A DNA stretch of 32,779 nt, taken from the NCBI GenBank assembly GCA_025927545.1, contig JAICLE010000030.1, positions 1 through 32,779 on the forward strand, read 5' to 3'. Both the position numbers and the translations under genes were made by a program. Below are positions 7,638 to 15,477 of this stretch, one piece after another. The stretch's first letter is position 1. Each line of letters begins with the position of its first letter. The stretch comes from Gemmatimonadales bacterium. Its GTDB lineage: Bacteria > Gemmatimonadota > Gemmatimonadetes > Gemmatimonadales > GWC2-71-9. The notes beneath the pieces were generated by a model that was not told the DNA's origin, did not search any database, and saw nothing but the letters and a program-made list of their open reading frames with translations.

Positions 7638-8836
7638 GTCGGGGTGAGCTCCTCCCACAGGGTTTCGATCGCGTCGGCGGCCTGCAGGACGTCGGCGGCG
7701 CCGGCTGGGCGGGCGCCGATTGCCGTGAGCGTCGCGAGCGCCGCCTGCCCGCGCGGAGTGCGAACCGCGGACCCAAGGCTCTGGAGCCACGCGTCCGTCT
7801 CACCGCGTGGAACCCTCCCCGCGCGGGAGAGGCGCCGGCGGAGCCCCTGAATCAGGAGGCCCACCGCCACGTCGTGGCCCCGCGCCGCGGCGAGCGCGGT
7901 CGCGAGCGCGCGCACGTGTTCGAGTGGCGAGCGGCGCCGCCGCTCGATGCCCCTGCGCACCGGCCCGACCCGGATGCCGGCCGCGAGCAGCGCAATCAGA
8001 CCCACCCCCGCGAGCTGCAGCACGCCCCATCCCCAGGGTGAGTGCAATGCCCACTCGAGCGCGGCGCCGGCGAGGGTCCGCGACGCGTCGAAGCCCTGAT
8101 GGTATTCGTCCACGATCATCCGGTCGTACCGCGGCACGACCAGCCCCAGGGCGAACGGCCCTGCCCCCGTCTCCCGAAGCGCCCGGTTCTGGAACAGCCG
8201 GTCGTCCGCCACGAGGGTGACGGTGCGGCCATCCTCGAGCGCGGCGCGCACGGCCACCGGACGGCCGCCGGTGGTCCGGAGCAGCGTGTCCACCGTACCG
8301 GCCCCGGGCGCGGTACAGCGCACGGTCGTGCCGCCGGGGCCGCCGGACGAGTCCACCGCGACGCTCGAGCTCCGTCGCGCCAGCACGGCGCCGACGCGGG
8401 GGAGCGGGCGCCCCGGGCCGGCGCCGGGCGCCGAGACCGCCAGCGAATCACGAAAGCGCGGCCGGACATCCCAGCCGAGGCAGCGGAACGCCGTGCTTGC
8501 GCCCGGCCCCGCGATGAGGAGATCGGCACGGAGCGACGCCACCATCGCGCCTTCGCGTGGGTCGAGCGATTCGCTCGGCCCCAGGAACGCCACCACGGTG
8601 CGGTGGTCGGCGACCCGGTCGAGCGTGCCGAGCGGCCGCCGATGCCGCTCCACCCGGACGCCGAGCCGGATGAGGGCGTCGGCAAAGCCGCGGGCTCCCG
8701 CGGGTCCGGCCAGAAAGGTGGACCGGCGCGGGTCGGCATCCGTGAGGCCCGCCCGACCGAGCCCGAGGAATCCCGATGCCACGGCCAGCGCCACCACGAG
8801 CAACGCGCCCAGCGCGAGCTCAGCCCGCGGCCGCAT
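7634..8836 (-). CDS. DUF4350 domain membrane protein
   Basis: This 400-aa protein has an N-terminal membrane helix (about residues 6-26) and a DUF4350-type region with STFLAGPAGARGFADALIRLG and VVAFLGPSESLDPREG. A long extracytoplasmic segment ends with RYDRMIVDEYHQGF. A second membrane helix (LQLAGVGLIALLAAGI) precedes a cytoplasmic tail with RRSPLEHVRALATALAAARG. The start at 8836 is 17 bp inside the upstream DUF4129 gene; the longer frame to 9184 is a shadow of that gene. DUF4350 proteins occur next to MoxR and DUF58, where the GATase-like periplasmic part may bind a ligand. The exact role is unknown. Confidence 0.85.
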   Translation of the reverse strand: MRPRAELALGALLVVALAVASGFLGLGRAGLTDADPRRSTFLAGPAGARGFADALIRLGVRVERHRRPLGTLDRVADHRTVVAFLGPSESLDPREGAMVASLRADLLIAGPGASTAFRCLGWDVRPRFRDSLAVSAPGAGPGRPLPRVGAVLARRSSSVAVDSSGGPGGTTVRCTAPGAGTVDTLLRTTGGRPVAVRAALEDGRTVTLVADDRLFQNRALRETGAGPFALGLVVPRYDRMIVDEYHQGFDASRTLAGAALEWALHSPWGWGVLQLAGVGLIALLAAGIRVGPVRRGIERRRRSPLEHVRALATALAAARGHDVAVGLLIQGLRRRLSRAGRVPRGETDAWLQSLGSAVRTPRGQAALATLTAIGARPAGAADVLQAADAIETLWEELTPT

Positions 8837-9449
8837 GCCAGGGGGCCGCGGTGGCCTCGCGCCAGCGGCGGTAATCGTCGGCGCCGCACGCGCCCCCGCC
8901 GAACGCGCAGGCGTAGAGCGTATGCACCAGCGCGCGAAGCCGCAGCCGGTCCTCCGGCGCGAGTCGCGCCTCGCGGGCACACTCCGCGGGCGTCTTGCTC
9001 GGGTCGTAGCGGAGCAGTCCGTCGCTCTCCAGACCCAGCGCGAGGCCGACGAAGGCGAGCTGGAGCGCCTCCGCGATCCGGCCCGCGGCCGCCGCGCGGT
9101 CGGCCGCGCGCCGGTACCAGGCTGCGTCGCGCGGCTCACGGGCTGCGAGGGGGGTCGCGCCCCCGCCCGGCACCGCCGCCCCACGCACCGTTCGCCACAC
9201 CACCCAGGCGCCGTGCGCGATCACCGCAATGAGCACGACGAGGAGCGCGAGCAGGAGCAGGCGGAATGCGGCGGGATTATCGGCCCTGAGGCCCCCCAAC
9301 CAGTTGCCCAGGCGCTGCCACCACTCGCGCAGGAAGCGCTCCGGCGCCGGCATCTCGGCCCAACGATACGCGGGCGAGGCGAACACGCTGTCGAGCGCCG
9401 CGCGGAAGGCGGCGGCCGTGGTGTCGGCCGCCGTGGCCTGCGCCGTCAC
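8820..9449 (-). CDS. DUF4129 domain membrane protein
   Basis: This 209-aa protein starts at a GTG overlapping the upstream stop (GTGA). The N-terminal part contains FLREWWQRLGNWLGG, then one membrane helix (FRLLLLALLVVLIAVIAHGAW). The C-terminal cytoplasmic part carries the DUF4129 pattern: RRAADRAAAAGRIAEALQLAF, then LLRYDPSKTPAECAR, ending in a helix with CAFGG. In transglutaminase-type operons DUF4129 is often fused to other domains; here it is free-standing and no transglutaminase gene is in the cluster. It probably forms a membrane complex with the DUF4350 and YciC-like proteins, inferred from operon order. Confidence 0.82.
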   Translation of the reverse strand: MTAQATAADTTAAAFRAALDSVFASPAYRWAEMPAPERFLREWWQRLGNWLGGLRADNPAAFRLLLLALLVVLIAVIAHGAWVVWRTVRGAAVPGGGATPLAAREPRDAAWYRRAADRAAAAGRIAEALQLAFVGLALGLESDGLLRYDPSKTPAECAREARLAPEDRLRLRALVHTLYACAFGGGACGADDYRRWREATAAPWHAAAG

Positions 9450-10222
9450 GCCGTCTGAAGCTGCGAGGCCAGCAGCTCCAGGTCGAAGCCTTCCTTGCGT
9501 ACGCGGAGATCGTAGTAGGTGACGGTGAGGACGCAGTAGAACAGCGGATAGATGAAGATCTGCACCAGTCCGCCGATGGCGAGGCCCACCACGGCTCCCA
9601 CCATCGTCGGCCCGAGGCCGCCGCCCAGGCTGCCGGGGAGCGCGAGCGCGATGAGGCCGCTGATCGCGAGCACCGGTACGTACAGGAGCACCAGCAGCGT
9701 CACCCCGAGCCCGAACATGCGCCAGCGCGAGCCGCGAGTCAGCTCCCAGGAGCGCGAGAGCGCCCCGCTCGCGCTGAGCCCGGGCTCGAGCACCACGGCC
9801 GGAATGGCGAGCACCAGGCCGACTGCCAGGATGATGCCCGGGAAGAACAGCAGGACGAATCCCAGTCCCACGGCGAGCGTCATCAGCAGCGAGCACGCCA
9901 GCACCCGTCCGATGTACGGGGCGGCCCGGTCGAGCGCATCGCGCGGGCCGATCGGGCGGCCCAGATAGCTCTCCGACACGATGAACACCGTGGCCGCGGT
10001 GGCCACGAGATTGAGCACTACCAGCACGATCAGGTAGAGCAGCGCGAGCGTCAGGTTGGCGAAGAATCCGCCCGAGGCCTGGAGGAACAGCCGCAGCACG
10101 AGCGGGATCCCGGTGCACACCAGCGCCACCGAGGCCAGCGCGGGGAAGTGCCGACGATAGAGTGTGAACGACACGTCGAGGATCTCGCCCGCCGAGAGCG
10201 GCCGGAGCACGGGAGGCGCCAT
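9446..10222 (-). CDS. Polytopic membrane protein, YciC / glycerophosphodiesterase membrane-domain type
   Basis: This 258-aa protein has about six membrane helices. It begins with LRPLSAGEILDVSFTLYRRHF, typical of the GPDPase-type membrane domain (the membrane part without the enzyme), and contains LARSWELTRG-like SRSWELTRGSRWRMFGL. It ends with FYCVLTVTYYDLRVRKEGFD, a common ending of this family. No catalytic domain is present. It is the first gene of the MoxR operon, and its stop overlaps the DUF4129 start. The ATG at 10222 is only 26 bp from the divergent RDD-SpoIIM start. Its biochemical role is unknown; a membrane-complex partner is likely. Confidence 0.85.
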   Translation of the reverse strand: MAPPVLRPLSAGEILDVSFTLYRRHFPALASVALVCTGIPLVLRLFLQASGGFFANLTLALLYLIVLVVLNLVATAATVFIVSESYLGRPIGPRDALDRAAPYIGRVLACSLLMTLAVGLGFVLLFFPGIILAVGLVLAIPAVVLEPGLSASGALSRSWELTRGSRWRMFGLGVTLLVLLYVPVLAISGLIALALPGSLGGGLGPTMVGAVVGLAIGGLVQIFIYPLFYCVLTVTYYDLRVRKEGFDLELLASQLQTA

Positions 10223-10248
10223 GGGCGCAAAGATATTACAATCGCCGC
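10223..10248. promoter_or_regulatory. 26-bp bidirectional promoter with interlocked -10 boxes
   Basis: The only DNA between the two divergent ATGs contains the AT-rich core AGATATTACAAT in otherwise GC-rich sequence. Plus strand: TACAAT (10237-10242), 6 nt before the ATG at 10249. Minus strand: TAATAT (10238-10233), 10 nt before the ATG at 10222. The two -10 boxes overlap, so transcription in the two directions should compete, and both mRNAs would have little or no leader. Confidence 0.55.
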
Positions 10249-12048
10249 ATGCCCGCCCCGCACGCCGTTCCCGCCGATTACCGCCAGCACCTGGAGATCG
10301 AGACGCCCGAGCACGTCGTGCTCGATCTCGAGATCGCGGGCATCGGATCGCGCACGCTCGCGGCGGTGCTCGACCTGCTGATCCTGGGGACCGGGTTCTT
10401 CGCGGTCGCGATGACCGTGGGCATCCTCGCGGGGTTCGGGCTCACCTTCGGCCGCACCGGCGCGCTGCTGCTGCTGCTCGGCGGCTTCGTGGCGGGCAAC
10501 GGCTACTACATCCTCTTCGAGGGGCTGCGCCGCGGCCAGACGCCGGGGAAGCGGCTCGCCGGGATTCGCGTCGTGATGGACACGGGACATCCGGTGACGC
10601 CCGGCGCGGCCGTCGCGCGGAACCTGCTCCGCCTGGCCGACTTCCTCCCGCCACCCTATCTCATCGGCACGCTGCTCGTCGCGTTCCACCCACGCGGGAA
10701 GCGGCTGGGGGACATGGTCGCCGGAACCGTTGTCACGCGAGATCGCCCCGAGGAGGCGGCGGCGCGCCCGCGTCAGCCCGCGCTGGTCCAGGAGGCGCCC
10801 TCCATCCCGGAGCTGGACGACGAGGAGTTCCGGCTGCTCGGCCAGTTCGCCGGCCGGCAGGCCGATCTCTCGCCCGCGGCGCGGGTGCGAGTGGCGGCGG
10901 GGCTTGCCGCCCGGCTGGTGGGGCACCCGCCCGAGCCGGGCCAGAGCGATCTCGCCCATCTGCTCGCCCTGCACGCAGCGGAGCTCGCCCGGCGGCAGGG
11001 GGGCCTCTCCGCGCGCGGGGCGGCCGGAGCCGGGACCCGGTTCGCCGCGCAGAAGCGCGAGCGGTGGGACGCCTTCGAGCGGCTGGCCGACCGCGCCGCG
11101 CGACAGGGGCTCGACCGCTTCGCCTCGCACGAGCTGCCCGACTTCGCCGCCCGCTATCGGGAGGTCGCCGCCGACCTGGCGCGCGCCCGCACGTATCGCG
11201 TCGACCCGGCCACGCTGTCGCGCCTGGAACGGCTCGCCGCGGCGGGCCACAACGCGCTCTACCGCGACGAGCGGAGCACATGGCGGCGGCTCTGGGTGGT
11301 GCTGGCCCGCGAGTGTCCGGCCGCCGTGGTCGAGGCTCGAGCCTACGTGCTGCTGGCATGTCTCACCTTCATGGTTCCGGCAGCGGCGGGCTTCATGCTG
11401 CTGCACGAGCGGCCGGCCCTCGCGGCCGAGCTGTTGCCGGAGGTGATGCTCCAGCGGGCCGAGGCGGGCCAGTCACGGAAGGCTGCCGGCCAGGGCTACG
11501 TGGACGTGGCGGCTGAGGACCGGCCGCTCATCGCATCGGGGATCATCACCAACAACGTGCGGGTGGCAGTGGCTTGCTTCGCGGGCGGAATCTTCCTTGG
11601 AGTCGGGTCGCTCGTCCTCCTCGCCTTCAACGGCCTCTCGATCGGGGCCTTTGCCGGCCACTTTGCCAACATGGGGCTGCTCGACTATCTGCTGACCTTC
11701 ATCCTTGGCCACGGTGCGCTCGAGCTGTTCGCCATCTGGGTGGCCGGCGCGGCCGGCTTCCTGCTCGGCCGCTCGGTCGTCGCTCCGGGTGACGTGAGCC
11801 GGGCCGACGCCCTGGTCGCGAGCGGGCGCGTGGCGGTCCGGATGCTCGGCGCGACCACCCTGCTGCTGGTGGTTGCCGGCATGGTCGAGGGGTTCATCTC
11901 GGCGGGGGGAGTGGGCCTGGGCACCCGGCTGGGCGCCAGCGCGGCCAGCCTGGTGCTGCTGGCAGCTTACCTGGGGAATGGCGTCAGGGCTCGCGCAGCA
12001 TCGATCGCATCCGGATCGCCAGCGCCTCGATCTCTCGCAGGCTCGTGA
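10249..12048 (+). CDS. RDD domain - SpoIIM (DUF95) fusion membrane protein
   Basis: This 599-aa protein joins two families usually encoded by separate genes. Residues 14-165 form an RDD domain: IAGIGSRTLAAVLDLLILG, then GQTPGKRLAGIRVV and HPRGKRLGDMVAGTVV. A soluble linker with an acidic patch follows (about 175-270). From about 265 comes a SpoIIM/DUF95 part: RWDAFERLADRA, DFAARYREVAADLARAR, YVLLACLTFMVPAAAGFML, NNVRVAVACFAGGIFLGVGS, and ILGHGALELFAIWVAGAAG (the conserved HGxxEL). SpoIIM is needed for engulfment in endospore formers; outside them DUF95 proteins sit with MoxR/DUF58, as here. Sporulation is not implied. It is divergent from that operon; its last 65 bp overlap the antisense H-box peptide gene. 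Confidence 0.9.
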   Translation: MPAPHAVPADYRQHLEIETPEHVVLDLEIAGIGSRTLAAVLDLLILGTGFFAVAMTVGILAGFGLTFGRTGALLLLLGGFVAGNGYYILFEGLRRGQTPGKRLAGIRVVMDTGHPVTPGAAVARNLLRLADFLPPPYLIGTLLVAFHPRGKRLGDMVAGTVVTRDRPEEAAARPRQPALVQEAPSIPELDDEEFRLLGQFAGRQADLSPAARVRVAAGLAARLVGHPPEPGQSDLAHLLALHAAELARRQGGLSARGAAGAGTRFAAQKRERWDAFERLADRAARQGLDRFASHELPDFAARYREVAADLARARTYRVDPATLSRLERLAAAGHNALYRDERSTWRRLWVVLARECPAAVVEARAYVLLACLTFMVPAAAGFMLLHERPALAAELLPEVMLQRAEAGQSRKAAGQGYVDVAAEDRPLIASGIITNNVRVAVACFAGGIFLGVGSLVLLAFNGLSIGAFAGHFANMGLLDYLLTFILGHGALELFAIWVAGAAGFLLGRSVVAPGDVSRADALVASGRVAVRMLGATTLLLVVAGMVEGFISAGGVGLGTRLGASAASLVLLAAYLGNGVRARAASIASGSPAPRSLAGS

Positions 12049-12166
12049 CCGTGACGGGATCGATCCGGGTCTCCTCCAGCAGCAGGAGCTGCACCTCCGC
12101 GAGCAGCGCGGAGAGCGGGTTTGAGAGGTCGTGACGAAGTCTGCCGAGCCGTTCGGCGTCAGACAT
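11984..12166 (-). CDS. Stand-alone histidine-kinase dimerisation (DHp/HisKA-like) peptide
   Basis: This 60-aa protein consists almost entirely of a predicted helical hairpin. The first helix carries an H-box, LRHDLSNPLSALLAEVQLLL with H12, and the second is VTSLREIEALAIRMRSML. The pattern HDLxNPL is that of HisKA phosphoacceptor domains, but there is no ATPase domain and no room for one. It could be a phosphotransfer protein, a dominant partner of another kinase, or a remnant. The ATG at 12166 is chosen; a GTG at 12181 adds five residues. A promoter-like pair lies upstream at 12205-12234. The 3' end overlaps the 3' end of the RDD-SpoIIM gene on the other strand by 65 bp. The coding call rests on the coherent H-box. 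Confidence 0.65.
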   Translation of the reverse strand: MSDAERLGRLRHDLSNPLSALLAEVQLLLLEETRIDPVTVTSLREIEALAIRMRSMLREP

Positions 12167-12204
12167 GTGATCCAGGCCCACGACAGGAAGGGGTCGGGGA
12201 GGCG

Positions 12205-12234
12205 ATCATAGCCGCCGCCGGTCGGAGAGTTGAA
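12205..12234 (-). promoter_or_regulatory. Candidate promoter of the H-box peptide gene
   Basis: On the minus strand TTCAAC (12234-12229) and TATGAT (12210-12205) are separated by 18 nt, giving a start near 12198 and a leader of about 30 nt. The -10 is a 5/6 match to TATAAT. Confidence 0.4.
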
Positions 12235-12284
12235 GAGTCAAACATTGTACCGGCATGGGAGTTATGCAATGCGGCCACCCCCTC

Positions 12285-12313
12285 TTGACTGCGTTCACCG
12301 CTTTCTCTAAGTT
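12285..12313 (+). promoter_or_regulatory. Candidate rho promoter
   Basis: TTGACT (12285-12290), a 17-nt spacer and TAAGTT (12308-12313) form a good sigma-70-type pair. The predicted start is near 12320, leaving a leader of about 150 nt before the rho GTG. Long leaders on rho are known in enteric bacteria, where Rho limits its own expression; autoregulation here is an inference. Confidence 0.5.
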
Positions 12314-12472
12314 GAAGCGCTTCTCGGGTCGGCAGGAAACTCCCCGTCACAGTCCGTACCGCTCGCTCCGTACTCCGGGGCCCACCATACATCGTCCAGC
12401 CTCTCTAGGTGCACCTCACTTCCCACCGCCCGCCGCTCGCCCGGTCGGGCCCGCTTGTCTGGAGTCTCGTCC

Positions 12473-13720
12473 GTGGATATCGCTGAGCTGAAGCAGAAGT
12501 CGGTCGCGGAGCTGCACACGCTGGCTGAGCAGTTGAACATCACCAACTACTCGGGCCTCCGGAAGCAGGACCTGATCTTCCGCATCGAGCAGTCGCTCCT
12601 GGACTCCGACACGGTCATCCGGGGCGAGGGTGTGCTGGAAATCCTGCCTGAGGGCTACGGGTTCCTCCGCAGCCAGGACTGGAACTACCTCTACGGCCCC
12701 GACGATATCTACGTCTCCCCCAGCCAGATCAAGCGGTTCGACCTCCGCACCGGCGATACGGTCATGGGGCAGGTCCGGCCGCCCAAGGAGGGCGAGCGGT
12801 ATCTGGCGCTCCTCAAGGTGGAGCAGGTCAACTTCGAGGAGCCGGAGAAGACCAAGCACCGGATCGCGTTCGACAACCTGCGGCCGCGCTACCCGGACGC
12901 CCGGATCCGGCTGGAGCGGAAAACGGGCGACCTCTCGATGCGGGTGGTGGACCTGCTCTCGCCCATCGGCAAGGGGCAGCGCGGCCTGATCGTGGCGCCG
13001 CCCAAGGCGGGCAAGACGATTCTCATGCAGAAGCTGGCCAACGCCATCAGCGAGAACCACCCCGAGATCGTCCTCATCGTGCTGCTCATCGACGAGCGGC
13101 CCGAGGAGGTCACGGACATGGAGGAGAACGTCAAGGCGGAGGTCATCTCCTCCACCTTCGACGAGCCGGCCGACCGGCACGTGCAGGTGGCCGACATGGT
13201 CATCGAGAAGTCGAAGCGCCTCGTGGAGCACGGCCGGGACGTGGTCATCCTGCTGGACTCGATCACCCGTCTGGCCCGGGCCCACAACGTGGTGGTGCCG
13301 CACTCGGGCAAGATTCTCTCGGGCGGTGTCGACGCCAACGCCCTGCAGAAGCCCAAGCGCTTCTTCGGCGCGGCCCGCAACATCGACAAGGGCGGGAGCC
13401 TCACCATCATCGCCACCGCGCTGATCGACACGGGCAGCCGCATGGACGAGGTCATCTTCGAGGAATTCAAGGGCACCGGCAACATGGAGCTGGTCCTCGA
13501 CCGCCGCCTGGCCGACCGGCGGATCTACCCCGCCATCGACATCCAGCGGACCTCGACCCGCAAGGAAGAGCTCCTCATGGACAAGGACGAGCTCAATCGG
13601 GTCTACCTGCTCCGCAACTTCCTGGCGGACATGCCGCCGGTCGAAGCCCTCGAGTTCCTGCTCGAGCGGATGAAGCGGACCAAGAACAACAAGGAATTCT
13701 TCGCGACGATGGCACAGTAG
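12473..13720 (+). CDS. rho: Transcription termination factor Rho
   Basis: This 415-aa protein is close to the usual length (E. coli 419). The N-terminal Rho-N region is followed by the cold-shock-like RNA-binding domain ([15 protein letters not shown], then [12 protein letters not shown]). The RecA-like motor has Walker [14 protein letters not shown], Walker [16 protein letters not shown], the Q-loop [20 protein letters not shown], and [14 protein letters not shown]. It is an RNA-dependent ATPase helicase that releases transcripts at C-rich rut sites. I choose the GTG at 12473 because GGAG lies 8 nt upstream and the protein then starts with the conserved [13 protein letters not shown]; a TTG at 12455 is possible. 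The stop codon is the first triplet of the repeat array at 13719. Confidence 0.97.
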   Translation: MDIAELKQKSVAELHTLAEQLNITNYSGLRKQDLIFRIEQSLLDSDTVIRGEGVLEILPEGYGFLRSQDWNYLYGPDDIYVSPSQIKRFDLRTGDTVMGQVRPPKEGERYLALLKVEQVNFEEPEKTKHRIAFDNLRPRYPDARIRLERKTGDLSMRVVDLLSPIGKGQRGLIVAPPKAGKTILMQKLANAISENHPEIVLIVLLIDERPEEVTDMEENVKAEVISSTFDEPADRHVQVADMVIEKSKRLVEHGRDVVILLDSITRLARAHNVVVPHSGKILSGGVDANALQKPKRFFGAARNIDKGGSLTIIATALIDTGSRMDEVIFEEFKGTGNMELVLDRRLADRRIYPAIDIQRTSTRKEELLMDKDELNRVYLLRNFLADMPPVEALEFLLERMKRTKNNKEFFATMAQ

Positions 13721-13834
13721 CGGTGAGAGGTGAGCGGTTACCGGTGAGAGGTGGCGCTGAGGCGCGGCTCTTACTCCCCCACCGCTCACCTCTTACCGCC
13801 CACCTCTGACCTCTTACCGCTTATCGCTCATCGC
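13718..13834. repeat. GCGGTAAGAGGTGA-family inverted repeat array after rho
   Basis: Left arm from 13719: about two and a half degenerate copies of GCGGTGAGAGGTGA. Right arm (13780-13824): copies of the reverse complement, TCACCTCTTACCGC. The arms can pair into a long imperfect hairpin around 13760-13775. The rho stop codon TAG overlaps the first unit. The same family occurs after the formate dehydrogenase gene at 22084. Confidence 0.75.
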
Positions 13835-13841
13835 CCACTTC

Positions 13842-14306
13842 ATGCTCCCATCCAGCGGCCGCCTGCTCGCCGTCGACTGGGGCGACCGGCGGATCGGCCT
13901 GGCGCTGAGCGACGAGTTGCAGGTGCTCGCCTCGCCGCTGGCGACGCTGAGCCGGCGGCCCGGGAAGCGGTTCCCGATGCCCCGCCTTCTCGAGCTCGTG
14001 GCTGAGCACCGGCCGGTCGGGGTCGTGGTCGGGCTGCCGCTCACCGGCGAGGGCGCGGAGGAGGGCAGCGCGGTCGCGGCCCGTGAGCTGGCAGCGCTGA
14101 TCGAGCGGCGCACCGGCCTGCCGCTCGAGCTCTGGGACGAACGGATGAGCACCGCGCGCGCCCTGGGCGTCATCCGGGAGCAGGGCGGCAACACCCGCGG
14201 CCGTCGCGAGGAGGTGGACGCCCTGGCCGCGGCGGTAGTGCTGCAGGGGTTTCTGGAGGCGAGGAGAGTCCGGAGGACAGAGCCGGCGGAGGGCACGGAC
14301 CGGTGA
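13842..14306 (+). CDS. ruvX: RuvX/YqgF family putative Holliday junction resolvase / pre-16S rRNA nuclease
   Basis: This 154-aa RNase H-fold protein starts with LLAVDWGDRRIGLALSDE (first metal Asp). It continues with VVVGLPLTGEG, then LWDERMSTARALGVIREQG and the C-terminal acidic EEVDALAAAVVLQGFL. These are all YqgF hallmarks, and the length is normal (about 140-150). In E. coli YqgF finishes the 5' end of 16S rRNA; Holliday junction activity has also been proposed. The ATG at 13842 directly precedes the domain. It overlaps mltG by 4 bp (GTGA), a pairing common in bacteria. Confidence 0.93.
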   Translation: MLPSSGRLLAVDWGDRRIGLALSDELQVLASPLATLSRRPGKRFPMPRLLELVAEHRPVGVVVGLPLTGEGAEEGSAVAARELAALIERRTGLPLELWDERMSTARALGVIREQGGNTRGRREEVDALAAAVVLQGFLEARRVRRTEPAEGTDR

Positions 14307-15274
14307 GACCGAGCAGGGTAGGCGCCGCGGCGCTCCTGGGACTGACGGCCTGCAGCGGCAGCAACGGCGCGCCGGAGCGCGTCACGCTGCCACCCGGCGC
14401 CAGCTTCGCCGCCGTGACCGATACGCTGGCCGCGCATGGCGTCATTCGGAGCGGGCGGGCGTTCAAGCTCCTCGCCCGCGTGCGGGGCGTGGACCGCGCT
14501 GTCCAGGCCGGGGTGTACGAGTTCCTGCCCGGCACCAGCTCCTGGAAGGTGCTGGACGTACTCGCCAAAGGCGCAGCCGTCTCGCGGAAATTCACCGTTC
14601 CCGAGGGACTCACGATCCCGGAGATCGCGGCCCTCGCCGCCGAACGGCTCGGCGTGGCCGAGGACACGGTGCTCCGTGCGGCGAACGACGCCCGGGCTGC
14701 GACCGCTTTCCTCGGCTACCCGGTCAAGTCGTTCGAGGGCTTCCTCCGCCCCGAGACCTACATGCTTCCCGTGGAGACGCGCGGCCCCGAGCTGGTACGG
14801 ATCATGGCCGAGGCGTTCAAGGCCGGCTGGGACCCTGCCTGGACACGGCAACTCGACTCGCTCGGCCTGACCCAGCTCCAGGTGGTCACCCTGGCGTCGA
14901 TCGTGGAAGGCGAGGCCCGGGCGGACGAGGAGCGCGAGACGATCGCCGGCGTCTACCTCAACCGGCTCCGCATCGGAATGGCGCTGCAGGCCGATCCCAC
15001 CGTGCAGTACGCGCTCTCCCTCGCGACCGGGAAGCGGAAGCCCCGACTGTACGAGAAGGACTACCAGTTCCCCTCACCCTACAACACCTACCTTCACCCC
15101 GGTCTTCCACCCGGTCCCGTCAATTCGCCCGGGCGCCGGAGCCTCGAGGCCTCGCTCCACCCGGCGCCGGTGCCGTATCTCTATTTCGTGGCCGGCCCCG
15201 ACGGCCGGCACCTGTTTGCCAGGACGTACGCCGAGCATCTGCGGAACATCGCGAAGCTGCGGCATGGCCGGTAA
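14303..15274 (+). CDS. mltG: Endolytic murein transglycosylase MltG, predicted lipoprotein
   Basis: This 323-aa protein contains a LysM-like start (ERVTLPPGASFAAVTDTLAAHGVI). The YceG/MltG core follows, with FTVPEGLTIPEIAALAAERL, SFEGFLRPETYML, the catalytic region LASIVEGEAR (E202 by alignment to the E. coli Glu) and GVYLNRLRIGMALQADPTVQYAL. It ends with SPYNTYLHPGLPPGPVNSPG and YLYFVAGPDGRHLFA. It cleaves nascent peptidoglycan strands to set glycan length. Unlike the usual uncleaved N-terminal membrane anchor, this start reads MRPSRVGAAALLGLTAC, with a lipobox LTAC (C17), so it should be lipid-anchored. The GTG start overlaps the ruvX stop. Confidence 0.93.
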   Translation: MRPSRVGAAALLGLTACSGSNGAPERVTLPPGASFAAVTDTLAAHGVIRSGRAFKLLARVRGVDRAVQAGVYEFLPGTSSWKVLDVLAKGAAVSRKFTVPEGLTIPEIAALAAERLGVAEDTVLRAANDARAATAFLGYPVKSFEGFLRPETYMLPVETRGPELVRIMAEAFKAGWDPAWTRQLDSLGLTQLQVVTLASIVEGEARADEERETIAGVYLNRLRIGMALQADPTVQYALSLATGKRKPRLYEKDYQFPSPYNTYLHPGLPPGPVNSPGRRSLEASLHPAPVPYLYFVAGPDGRHLFARTYAEHLRNIAKLRHGR

Positions 15275-15353
15275 CGCTGCCGGCCGCCCAGCCGCCCGAG
15301 GCGATTGGTTGTTCAGCACAGCGGGTGGGGTGTTCACCACGGCAGGTTCGTCG

Positions 15354-15445
15354 TTCACCACAGAGGCACAGAGGGCACGGAGCACCACAGAGGACAGCAC
15401 ACATTGGCTGTTTTCCTCCGTGGCCTCCGTGCCCGCTGTGGTGAA
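15354..15445. repeat. CACAGAGG-type intergenic inverted repeat
   Basis: TTCACCACAGAGGCACAGAG at 15354 (arm runs to 15382) is mirrored by CTCCGTGCCCGCTGTGGTGA near the right end (arm 15415-15445). The inner part holds further CACAGAGG and CCTCCGTG units. The transcript can fold into a long imperfect hairpin. It lies between the convergent mltG and thiE genes, and may serve as a bidirectional transcript end. From memory, similar elements are widespread in environmental bacteria. Confidence 0.7.
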
Positions 15446-15477
15446 GCGAAGTCCGACGCACCACCCGCGGCCGGGAG

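Larger units (their letters stand above)
12167..12472. other. Divergent leader region of the H-box peptide gene and rho
   Basis: This 306-bp stretch has no convincing gene. It holds a minus-strand promoter (12205-12234), a plus-strand promoter (12285-12313), and an untranslated rho leader of about 150 nt that is C-rich from 12325 on. A 10-bp palindrome, GAAGCGCTTC (12314-12323), lies at the predicted rho transcription start. Confidence 0.5.

Noticed and set aside
10249-12048. Endospore formation inferred from the SpoIIM domain
   Set aside because: DUF95/SpoIIM proteins are common in non-sporulating bacteria next to MoxR/DUF58, and no other sporulation gene is in the window.
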